Positions 7,196 through 13,808 of a stretch of DNA of 13,808 nt are shown piece by piece; position 1 is the first letter of the stretch, and each line of letters begins with the position of its first letter. A program made the position numbers and the translations under genes. Source of the DNA: an uncultured Porphyromonadaceae bacterium (lineage in GTDB: Bacteria; Bacteroidota; Bacteroidia; Bacteroidales; Muribaculaceae); contig CAMWQY010000035.1 of NCBI GenBank assembly GCA_947176355.1, positions 1 through 13,808 on the forward strand, written 5' to 3'. The notes below the pieces were generated by a model that was not told the DNA's origin, did not search any database, and saw only the letters and a program-made list of their open reading frames with translations.

Positions 7196-8233
7196 CTATC
7201 TTATCCTGCCACCAGTCAACACCGGAAGTACACATGGCATAAGCCTTCTCAATACCAAATATACAAGCCATGAAGAAACCACAAGCACACACCATGTTAA
7301 GAAATATGCTGCGAGACAACCTGAAGTACTGCTCACTCCAATCATTTCAGCCAATAATTTTCTTACTACTGTAGGATAGAGCGAATGAACTCCATATATC
7401 ATAAATGTTGAATTCACGATCGACTTTCCGATCTTTCCGGAAAGTAAACCATATCTGGTGATAAAGCGCGAACAAGAAAGGAATACCAATGCACCTAACA
7501 CATTTCTAATCAAGATTATGCGATCTATTATCCACTCGGTGTTCATTGCCGACAGCATAAAGGCTGTCACGATAAGAAACAGCATCAGAACCATTCTGCC
7601 ACTGTAACGGTGTAATATCAAATTATGCCTGGCAAAAACAGCTCCCAACGCAAAATATTCAAGCCCATACATATCAACATTAAATGCCATCAAGACAACA
7701 AACAATACAAATATTATCCAGCGATTGACGGCTATAAGCCACGAAACAGGCGACAGAACAACTAACATCATCAATCGGCGGATAAACCAAAACGTAAAAT
7801 CGTAAGGATAACCGTTGTTCAAATCCCAAAAACCTCTCAAAAACGGGACAACCCTAATACAATCATCCACAATTACATCATATCCATCAAAGCCCAAAAG
7901 CCTGACCTTAAAAATAAACAATGCTGCTGCCAGCATATTCCATATTAAATAAGGTATCAACAAACTACGAACTCTACTCCTTAGTTTCGAAAAATAGACA
8001 GAGGCTGAAAAACCTTTTACATTTTTAAAGAAAAGGAAACCAGAAAGCATAAAGAATATCGGGACACAGCAACCGCCAACACATTTACTTCCCCACAACA
8101 TAACGATCTCCCCAATATATGATATATCATCGAAATCTGTACTGAAGTCGGAATGAATCAACACAACCCCCAAGATCAGTAATAACTTTTCTATATCAAT
8201 TACCTTCTTCCCACACCTGGTTATCTTCAACAT
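7196..8233 (-). CDS. Membrane acyltransferase, acyltransferase-3 (OatA/WecH-like) family
   Basis: A 345-residue integral membrane protein with about ten hydrophobic segments. The N-terminus IEKLLLILGVVLIHSDF puts a His (His27) in the first membrane segment, as in acyltransferase-3 enzymes that O-acylate sugars. CVPIFFMLSGFLFFK (56-70) and RSLLIPYLIWN (89-99) match the family's second and third conserved blocks. FWFIRRLMMLVVLSP (148-162) and TFMIYGVHSLYP (276-287) match later ones. The likely role is acyl or acetyl transfer to a cell-surface glycan. Substrate and donor cannot be told. It stands alone, with its own promoter at 8326-8356, and is more AT-rich than the housekeeping block to its left, which is compatible with acquisition. 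Confidence 0.87.
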   Translation of the reverse strand: MLKITRCGKKVIDIEKLLLILGVVLIHSDFSTDFDDISYIGEIVMLWGSKCVGGCCVPIFFMLSGFLFFKNVKGFSASVYFSKLRSRVRSLLIPYLIWNMLAAALFIFKVRLLGFDGYDVIVDDCIRVVPFLRGFWDLNNGYPYDFTFWFIRRLMMLVVLSPVSWLIAVNRWIIFVLFVVLMAFNVDMYGLEYFALGAVFARHNLILHRYSGRMVLMLFLIVTAFMLSAMNTEWIIDRIILIRNVLGALVFLSCSRFITRYGLLSGKIGKSIVNSTFMIYGVHSLYPTVVRKLLAEMIGVSSTSGCLAAYFLTWCVLVVSSWLVYLVLRRLMPCVLPVLTGGRIR

Positions 8234-8325
8234 AATATATTAAATCTTTTTAAGGATGATGGTTTTCAAATTTGAATGATTCACAACGCGATCAATATTT
8301 ATATCTTTAACGGTCATAAAGACTA

Positions 8326-8356
8326 CAAAATTATAGGAGGTCACTAAATCGGGCAA
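8326..8356 (-). promoter_or_regulatory. Bacteroidota-type promoter for the acyltransferase gene
   Basis: On the minus strand TTG (8356-8354) is followed by exactly 20 nt and TAATTTTG (8333-8326), matching the -33 and TAnnTTTG -7 elements. The start site would be near 8319, giving a leader of about 85 nt. The -33 element falls inside one arm of the dyad at 8352-8418, which could be an operator or an upstream terminator. Confidence 0.75.
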
Positions 8357-8418
8357 GGATAAAGGTGTGTTATTTAACAGTATTGCTTAAAATCGGAGAC
8401 ATCCCCGACACCCTTGCC
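8352..8418. other. Bipartite dyad upstream of the acyltransferase gene
   Basis: GGCAAGG (8352-8358) pairs perfectly with CCTTGCC (8412-8418). After a 6-nt bulge on the left arm GTGT (8365-8368) pairs with ACAC (8408-8411). An inner AT stem (TTTAA with TTAAA) sits in the loop. The structure overlaps the -33 promoter element. It could form a multi-branched RNA from a transcript arriving from the right, or be a protein-binding dyad. Confidence 0.5.
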
Positions 8419-8490
8419 GTTGGCTATGTGCTTCCTGCTATCGGCGCACTCGGGACTTGTACACGTTAGATTATCCCCATTTCGGACATA

Positions 8491-8524
8491 CAATAAAAAA
8501 AAGACACTGAAAATCAGTGTCTTT
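8491..8524 (-). terminator. Strong Rho-independent terminator
   Basis: On the minus strand AAAGACACTG (8524-8515), a 5-nt loop (8514-8510) and CAGTGTCTTT (8509-8500) form a perfect 10-bp stem running into eight T (8502-8495). It would end transcripts of the RT operon, or of a small RNA from the region just to its right. In the + direction it lacks a T tract of comparable length. Confidence 0.85.
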
Positions 8525-8528
8525 ACGG

Positions 8529-8544
8529 AGTGGTCCCACTTGGG
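8529..8544 (-). other. Block resembling a tRNA 3' end (possible attachment-site half)
   Basis: The minus strand reads CCCAAGTGGGACCACT just before the terminator. It has the layout of a tRNA 3' end: T-stem strand CCAAG, seven-base acceptor strand TGGGACC, then the discriminator A. From memory it resembles the end of an elongator tRNA-Met of Bacteroidota. No matching acceptor 5' strand or anticodon arm lies nearby, so it is not a complete tRNA. A tRNA 3' remnant followed by a terminator is what an integrative element leaves at its distal junction. The same bases also form a local hairpin, so the resemblance may be chance. Confidence 0.35.
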
Positions 8545-8791
8545 AAACTCCACTTTTATTATATCCTAAAAATCAATTCTTTATCAGAATGTCTTTCAGA
8601 ACCTCCAACATTTGCTCCTACGGCGCATTGCATCGCTTTTCATCGCTCTGCTCCGCCGAAGCCACCGGAATCATCTTACTCGTTGCTCGCAAGTTCTCTC
8701 ACTTGTCATTTACAAATATAACGAATAATTCTCTATTTAAGTATGTATTGCTAGAAATTATTGTTCTCAAAACTCAATTGCCGTCTATGCT

Positions 8792-11700
8792 TCAGGGATT
8801 GATGAAGGCACAAACTGCATCATATAGGTCTTTATCAAGCTGGTAATCATCTCGATAAATAATGTTGAATCTGATTTCTGTTTTAAACCATCTATCATTG
8901 ACGGCATTAAGATATGAATTTAGGGCAATCAGTTCATTAATGAACCATTCGTGTTTCTTCACGATCCATTTACAGAGTATTGGACAAATAGTCTCTTTGC
9001 TTGATTGTACAGGATTTCCAAACATAGCTAACATTAATCCCTCACAATCTGAATATTCAGGTGGAAGGGTTACTATCTTTGTATCTAAGTTACTTCTTAA
9101 TCTACATACGTCGCAACCTTTTTTTGTGGATTCTAGAAATTTAACATTAACAAATAGATTGAAGTTCAATCGTTCTATAATTTTCCTATTCTCAATTTGC
9201 TCGTCGGTTTTGTCGTCTATTTCAAAAGTTGGAGATATCTGAATCTCGTCCGTTATGAGATGCGAAATCCAATGGAATTGGGATAACGGATTCATATGGC
9301 TTACATTCTGTCTTAAGAGATTATAGTTGATTCTATCATTAGCAACATCCATAAGATCTGCTAATCTTATAAGAATCATAGAATATTTCTCGCTGATTAG
9401 CGAATCTTTCGCATCAGAAGATCTCCCATACACTTCATCAGCATCATATCCATGACTTTCGGAAATCCTTGCTACATGAGTTAGTAATAATGGTGTGAGA
9501 TGTTTGAGAACAGAAGTATGCCATTCTCTGATTTTTTTCGCGCTTTCTTTAGGATGAGTTTTGCGAATGTTATTAGAAAAATAATTATAAATTGCTTCAA
9601 ACTGAGAAACCATGAATTGTCCTACTTTCTTGAATTTTGCTTCTGTAGACATAGTTTCAGACATGCTCACATCTGTTGAACAACTACTAAATAGGTTATG
9701 AGCATTTACAATAAACTCTGATATTATAGCTAAGCTATCGTGATCGCCGTTACAAAAACTATTAATATTGGGATGAATAACCATACTAACATCATGGAGA
9801 TAGCATGCCAGAAATAGTATATAGTAATCGGCTTGCTTAATGTTAAGGTAATCAATTGCCTTTATTAGGCGCACAACAGCCTTAATTAAGGTTACAGCAT
9901 GTTCTTCATTGTGTAGGGTATATGAGTTCATGAATTTAGATCCATTATACCATAAACCCTTAACCACTCTATGAGTTAAAATGATATTGTCTATCCATTC
10001 AGGATCCTTGACTTTTGATATAAACACATGAATAACTTCAAGAAGCCCCATATCTATGGACATCTTGTTATCTAGATTGTTTGCATCTATATCTTGTAGG
10101 GCTCTTATAAATTCATCTAAGCAGAAGTTCTTATTGCGTAACCTTGATAATATTCTTAATTCTGTATAGTGAAGGCCACGAGATGTAGCTTTAGTAAAAG
10201 TATGTGCATTACTAGGTTCAATATCATTTTGAACTGAATAATAGGCATTCAATATTATTCTCACATACTCTTCTGAATTCTTGAATACGAAACTTGTGTA
10301 AGAGGGTAGAAATTGTTCGTTTTTATCAGTTATACTTTCAGTATTAATAGAGTTTCTCTCATTGCGCAGATTTTCTACAAATTTTTCAAAATTTTTCTTT
10401 TGTCGAATTGTCGAAAAAGAGCGTACTGGAGATATGAACTCTTTTACTCTTTGAGAGATCGAAGAGTATGCGTTGCATCCACATTTTTTTAGTTCATAGG
10501 ATGCATCAAAATCTTTTCCGAAGAAAAGATAATCAGGATTTCCACAAAATCCATCGACCAAATTCCTTTCGAAGCAAACCATGTAATCTTTTAGTCGTTC
10601 AGCATCCGTTAATCTCAATAAGGACAAAAACATTCGAGCTTCCGTTTGGAAGATTTCCTCGTCATATTTTTCAAACCAAGCTTCCTTTACATTATTCAGA
10701 CATTCTGAAAATTTACATTTACCCTGAAAACAGGAGATATTAAATCTTTGTATAAATGCCTCTACATCTGATTTTGAGATTTCATCAGATAAGCGTCGCT
10801 CTAAAAGACGTAATCTATACAAATAGAATCTATTATATCGCTTAATTAATTTCAGTCGTGATTCATAATTAGTATCAATAGTTGAATCTTGATTTTCTGT
10901 TTTGCTCTCTGAAATTTTGGACTTTAGACGCAAAATTTCTGCATCTATAAGTTCGCTAACTTTTTCAAGTTTATCTTTGGAGTATATATCCTCAATTTCA
11001 TCAACATTGCTGTATATAGAGGCAGCCATCGAGGCATTTCTCATCAAAGGCTCCAGACCCGCTATGCTCATTCCTGCTTCCTCAATTCTACAAAACTCAC
11101 TCTTTCCATTTGGATGGAACTTAATGGTGGTGTCTAATCCTTCTTGAAATGTCACATACTCTTCTCCCAGAATGGATTTTATGATTTGTCTAATTCCATG
11201 ATAGTTATTATCATCTCCAATGGTCTTTATTGCAGAATTTAAATCCTCTATGGTTCTGTTAAAACGGTCTAAATCATAGTCTTGGCCAATGTAGATGACG
11301 GAGTCATCCACGTAGAAGAATGAATCGCAGTCTTTAAAATCTTCATGATCAAGTATCTTCTTCCGAATCTCAATCATACAGAGATTTCCGAAGAAATACG
11401 ACTGGGGCAAACCTTGGGCTATACCGCGAGAATAGTGTTCAGAGATTGTCTTAGATATTTCTTTCCCATAATATTGGCTTTCCCATCCTTCTAAATTCTT
11501 TGCATTGATTTTAAAAATTAGAAGTTTGGTCAAAACCATCTTAAGAGTTTTCTTATCTTCTTCTGTTAATACAAACTGAAGCTTTTGAGTTATATATTCG
11601 AATATAAAATATGGTGAGATGGACGGAAAGAAATTTTTTAAATCAAAAGTTATTTCAGTTTTATACTTATGATCCTTTCGGTATTGTTTACAATGTTCAA

Positions 11701-12226
11701 TGATATGGTCTGTGTACTGTTTATACTGATTAATCCATGGCTTAAACAGAATTTCCACACTATCGCTTGGAATATTTCCATAGAAATCATGAGGAATCAT
11801 TTTTGTAAGTTCAGACCGTTTACGTTTTCCACTGCTATCATCAAACATAAGTGGAAGTAACATACAAACCATGCATATCTGATCCACCAGTTTTGCCGTG
11901 TGTATGGGACGATATTTAATTTGATCATCTTGACAGGTTTTTCCTTTTTCAAATTTTTTAATTTTAAAATAAACCTTCACATCGAATAATTCCTTAGGAT
12001 CGGAAAGAATCCTATCTAATTTTTCTCGGCACTCATCAATTACATTTTGGATTTTATAAAAGTTAAACTTATCATGAAGAATGGTATAGAGTTCAAGGTC
12101 TTTCCTATTTAAAAGACCTTTTTCAAACACATATGACTCCATACAATAAATTGCATTATATATATTCTCCTCAGAAAGGATGATGTCTCTAAGACCTTTC
12201 TTTATAGTATTCTCACTTTTCTTCAT
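8792..12226 (-). CDS. Reverse transcriptase fused to an HD-type phosphohydrolase-like domain
   Basis: A 1144-residue protein. The reverse transcriptase core spans about 85-400. An early KYRPIHTAKLVDQICM segment (104-119) is motif-1-like. Motif A is ITFDLKNFFPSIS (192-204, Asp195). Motif B is GIAQGLPQSYFFGNL (268-282). Motif C is FFYVDDSVIY (303-312, Asp307 and Asp308). All three catalytic aspartates are present. A charged helical linker follows (about 405-485), then a region of about 280 residues with no recognised family. An HD-type domain spans about 765-970: LHNEEHAVTLI (His772, His776), CYLHDVSMV (His811-Asp812), EWHTSVLKHL (His903), LTHVARISE (His917) and IRLADLMDVANDR (Asp957, Asp960). 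That is the metal-binding pattern of HD enzymes. It is far too long for a retron RT and lacks maturase or endonuclease motifs of group II intron proteins. I place it nearest the Abi/unknown-group (DRT-like) RTs. Its start overlaps the upstream gene by 14 nt, implying translational coupling. Activity is inferred, not shown. Confidence 0.85.
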   Translation of the reverse strand: MKKSENTIKKGLRDIILSEENIYNAIYCMESYVFEKGLLNRKDLELYTILHDKFNFYKIQNVIDECREKLDRILSDPKELFDVKVYFKIKKFEKGKTCQDDQIKYRPIHTAKLVDQICMVCMLLPLMFDDSSGKRKRSELTKMIPHDFYGNIPSDSVEILFKPWINQYKQYTDHIIEHCKQYRKDHKYKTEITFDLKNFFPSISPYFIFEYITQKLQFVLTEEDKKTLKMVLTKLLIFKINAKNLEGWESQYYGKEISKTISEHYSRGIAQGLPQSYFFGNLCMIEIRKKILDHEDFKDCDSFFYVDDSVIYIGQDYDLDRFNRTIEDLNSAIKTIGDDNNYHGIRQIIKSILGEEYVTFQEGLDTTIKFHPNGKSEFCRIEEAGMSIAGLEPLMRNASMAASIYSNVDEIEDIYSKDKLEKVSELIDAEILRLKSKISESKTENQDSTIDTNYESRLKLIKRYNRFYLYRLRLLERRLSDEISKSDVEAFIQRFNISCFQGKCKFSECLNNVKEAWFEKYDEEIFQTEARMFLSLLRLTDAERLKDYMVCFERNLVDGFCGNPDYLFFGKDFDASYELKKCGCNAYSSISQRVKEFISPVRSFSTIRQKKNFEKFVENLRNERNSINTESITDKNEQFLPSYTSFVFKNSEEYVRIILNAYYSVQNDIEPSNAHTFTKATSRGLHYTELRILSRLRNKNFCLDEFIRALQDIDANNLDNKMSIDMGLLEVIHVFISKVKDPEWIDNIILTHRVVKGLWYNGSKFMNSYTLHNEEHAVTLIKAVVRLIKAIDYLNIKQADYYILFLACYLHDVSMVIHPNINSFCNGDHDSLAIISEFIVNAHNLFSSCSTDVSMSETMSTEAKFKKVGQFMVSQFEAIYNYFSNNIRKTHPKESAKKIREWHTSVLKHLTPLLLTHVARISESHGYDADEVYGRSSDAKDSLISEKYSMILIRLADLMDVANDRINYNLLRQNVSHMNPLSQFHWISHLITDEIQISPTFEIDDKTDEQIENRKIIERLNFNLFVNVKFLESTKKGCDVCRLRSNLDTKIVTLPPEYSDCEGLMLAMFGNPVQSSKETICPILCKWIVKKHEWFINELIALNSYLNAVNDRWFKTEIRFNIIYRDDYQLDKDLYDAVCAFINP

Positions 12227-12923
12227 TATCGTCCTCTTTTGAATCGTTGTTATTGTGAATAACGGTCAACAATGTTTGAATTTTATCAGCAACAGACTTA
12301 ACATCCTCTTTTGTGGATCTGTCTAATGAAATGATTGTTTTTGATCCACAAATGATTTTTAATCTATATTGTCCTGCTTTGCAAGATAACATATTATTTA
12401 ATAAATCAAGCTTACATTGTGCTGTTATTGAGTTCTGAGTTGGGGAATAGACAACCTGTAGAAATTCATCAATTTGAAAGAACGTCAAATCGCTCAATTG
12501 AATTGACGTAATCATTGTATTTATATCAGAACAAACAAAGTTAATGTATTTATTGAATCTCTTTAAAAAGTCGGGAAGATTCCTGAGTTTAGAGAGCAGG
12601 TAGCTCCACTCAAAATTAAAATGTTCTGTCTGTGATAGAAAGAACGTGTATAATATAAGATTGTCTTCCTTATCTAAAGGAGCCTGGGAAAGTTGATCTT
12701 CAAGTTGATTTTTAGGAAGGTGTCCAATTCCATTAAAAAGATAGTTTATTAATTGCCGTTTGGGTTGGAATAATCTACTTCCTATAATATCTTCTTGTAA
12801 ATTATCAATGTACTCAATAAGCATTTCACCCAAACTTTTTATTGTTAGCTCAGGTTTCTTTCTGCTTTCAGAAAATTTATACATCCGTCTTTCTCTATTT
12901 CGTAGATTTATAGTATTCTCCAT
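12213..12923 (-). CDS. Unrecognised protein between primase and reverse transcriptase genes
   Basis: A 236-residue, mostly helical, charged protein of no family I recognise. The longest start (12923) overlaps the primase gene by 29 nt. An alternative ATG at 12884, preceded by purine-rich GAGAAAG, leaves a 10-nt gap and gives 223 residues, and it is equally plausible. There is no signal peptide or membrane segment. Residues about 120-158 contain a hydrophobic helix-rich stretch. The C-terminal part (about 186-222) reads as two short strands (YRLKIICG, KTIISLD) then a helix, faintly like the C-terminal dimerisation unit of ParB-like proteins, which I would not rely on. An acidic tail (NDSKEDDNEEK) ends it, and its last codons overlap the RT start. 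The strict packing suggests it acts with its neighbours, perhaps as an adaptor. Confidence 0.75.
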   Translation of the reverse strand: MENTINLRNRERRMYKFSESRKKPELTIKSLGEMLIEYIDNLQEDIIGSRLFQPKRQLINYLFNGIGHLPKNQLEDQLSQAPLDKEDNLILYTFFLSQTEHFNFEWSYLLSKLRNLPDFLKRFNKYINFVCSDINTMITSIQLSDLTFFQIDEFLQVVYSPTQNSITAQCKLDLLNNMLSCKAGQYRLKIICGSKTIISLDRSTKEDVKSVADKIQTLLTVIHNNNDSKEDDNEEK

Positions 12924-13808
12924 AATCTTTGAAGTTTTCAGGGTATTCCAATCGGTGAATTTTACCCCCCATTCTTATAACGTGATATCTTAAAGTTTCA
13001 TATGCTCTTTCTCCAGCTAAATCGTGATCTACACACATAATTAGATTGTATCTAATTAGTTTACAAACATCTTTTAAAGGAAGATTAGAGGCACTTGGAA
13101 TTGCAATAGCGTTATGACCTGTTGATAACAGAGCTAAGCAATCAGATACTCCCTCTGATATATATAGGTTTTCATTATCACTTAAATTATTCAAAATTTG
13201 CAGGTTATAAATATTAGGTTTAAATCCTGAGATAAATTGAAATCTTGGCGCATCAGTAATGTTTCCAATGTATCGAGTCTGAATACCTATTAATTCTCCC
13301 ATTGAGTCGTAATAGGGGAAGACTATGCAAGGTGTAAATATCCTTAGATAATAATTATTGTTACTAATCTTGATATACCCAGCTTCGGCTAACTCGATTG
13401 GTGTAAACATGGAGCAAAGAGCTTTAACTAGTTTTCCCGAATCAGAGATGGATTTTATATTGTTGGAACGGATTACGTCTAATGATAATTTTCGCTCATC
13501 AAAAAGAAAATGTTGAGCCTCAGTGGATAGGCTTGCATTTGAGATTATCCACGATCCTATTTCTTGATTAAATTTTGATTCAGTCTGATTGTCTATAACA
13601 TATTTTCGAAGCGGCATCGTAATTCTCTTAGGTTTGGGTGTATTAGGAATATATATTCCATATTGGTTGCATAGCCACATACATGCAGTTACAAAATCAG
13701 TCTTTAAGTAGTGCATAACAAGATTGATAGTATTTCCTCCGATATCACATACAAAGCATTTCCACATATGACCTTTTCGATGAAACTTTAGGCTGGGTTT
13801 CTTGTCAT
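12895..13808 (-). CDS. Compact DnaG-type primase, CHC2 zinc finger plus TOPRIM (5' truncated)
   Basis: The frame is open to the right edge, so the internal ATG at 13767 is not the true start. The 13 codons before it read DKKPSLKFHRKGH and continue into WKCFVC, the second half of a CHC2 zinc finger. The first Cys-x-x-His pair is off the window. After a linker, IFTPCIVFPYYDSMGELIGIQTRYIG matches the DnaG catalytic-core strand region. LYISEGVSDCLALL (Glu of the TOPRIM motif) and IMCVDHDLAGERAYETL (DxD motif) complete a TOPRIM fold. PENFKDYGEYY near the end is the usual primase basic/acidic turn. The protein stops straight after TOPRIM, with no helicase-binding C-terminal domain as in cellular DnaG. 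Such compact primases make RNA primers on plasmids, phages and conjugative elements. Here it is the first visible gene of the RT operon. Confidence 0.88.
   Translation of the reverse strand, partial: DKKPSLKFHRKGHMWKCFVCDIGGNTINLVMHYLKTDFVTACMWLCNQYGIYIPNTPKPKRITMPLRKYVIDNQTESKFNQEIGSWIISNASLSTEAQHFLFDERKLSLDVIRSNNIKSISDSGKLVKALCSMFTPIELAEAGYIKISNNNYYLRIFTPCIVFPYYDSMGELIGIQTRYIGNITDAPRFQFISGFKPNIYNLQILNNLSDNENLYISEGVSDCLALLSTGHNAIAIPSASNLPLKDVCKLIRYNLIMCVDHDLAGERAYETLRYHVIRMGGKIHRLEYPENFKDYGEYYKSTK

Larger units (their letters stand above)
8491..8720 (-). ncRNA. Candidate small RNA (promoter-like box to terminator), unproven
   Basis: This part of the 558-nt gap between the acyltransferase and RT genes has no convincing coding frame but is structured. 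A TATATTTG box (8720-8713) lies 72 nt after the RT stop, and the strong terminator ends it about 220 nt later. Between them are CAAGT/ACTTG (stem near 8706-8692), CCG/CGG and GGCG/CGCC stems in a locally G+C-rich stretch (about 8607-8700), a direct repeat of GCGATG (8645 and 8636 areas), and a hairpin at about 8528-8553 with AGTGG/CCACT plus TCCC/GGGA. No -33 TTG stands 20 nt upstream of the box, which weakens the promoter. Alternatives are a long 3' untranslated region, or the end of an integrated element. Confidence 0.35.
8529..13808. mobile_element. Possible integrated accessory island (right end outside window)
   Basis: From about 8730 rightwards base composition becomes clearly AT-rich compared with the prmC-pyrE block. 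Housekeeping genes stop, and a primase/RT operon of mobile or defence character begins. The tRNA-like block at 8529-8544 and the adjacent terminator would be one junction. No integrase, mobilisation gene or direct repeat is visible in the window, so the island is inferred from content and composition only. Confidence 0.35.

Noticed and set aside
8517..8846. A 109-codon + strand frame opposite the RT gene's 3' end
   Set aside because: It runs through the terminator hairpin, the structured gap and the antisense of the RT C-terminus. It has no protein-like domain pattern and no start context. I treat it as chance.
8792..12226. Retron or group II intron identity for the RT
   Set aside because: Retron RTs are about 300 residues, and intron proteins carry maturase and often endonuclease motifs. 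Neither fits, and no intron RNA domain is visible beside the gene.
1..13808. CRISPR array, rRNA or complete tRNA
   Set aside because: No regularly spaced identical repeats with unique spacers, no rRNA-like stretch and no complete cloverleaf were seen on either strand by eye.

Overview
The window looks like a chromosomal segment of a Bacteroidales (Bacteroidota) bacterium, possibly a gut Muribaculaceae/Bacteroidaceae relative. The reasons are two clear Bacteroidota-type promoters (TTG, 20 nt, TAnnTTTG), the minus-strand housekeeping order prmC-recX-comF then pyrE-SRPBCC, an AT-rich leader style without strong Shine-Dalgarno sites, and AT-rich heptamer arrays between genes. The species call is inference only.

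Region 1 (1-1461, + strand): the tail of an unidentified gene, a tandem heptamer array, and a membrane-anchored TPM-domain protein with several CxxC zinc knuckles and a Gly-rich tail. Region 2 (1503-6968, - strand): two housekeeping transcription units. prmC overlaps recX by an ATGA junction, and comF follows after a heptamer array. A promoter at 4740-4770 drives pyrE, an SRPBCC protein, a lipoprotein with a degenerate Rieske-like site, and a LysE-family exporter with an extra C-terminal domain. Heptamer arrays sit at three boundaries in this block and supply the stop, and perhaps the start, of the lipoprotein gene.

Region 3 (7196-8791): a lone membrane acyltransferase with a near-perfect promoter, then a 558-nt stretch without a convincing gene. 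That stretch carries a complex dyad, a strong minus-strand terminator, a 16-nt block resembling the 3' end of a tRNA, and a TATATTTG promoter-like box. Together these could delimit a small RNA of about 200 nt or mark the end of an integrated element.

Region 4 (8792-13808, - strand, visibly AT-rich): a tightly overlapping three-gene operon entering from the right edge. It encodes a compact DnaG-type primase (CHC2 zinc finger plus TOPRIM), an unrecognised 236-residue protein, and a 1144-residue protein that joins a complete reverse transcriptase catalytic core to an HD-type phosphohydrolase-like domain. The primase, RT and HD combination is the most interesting item here and reads as a candidate RT-based defence system, or a mobile-element replication module. 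No such function is shown by the sequence itself.
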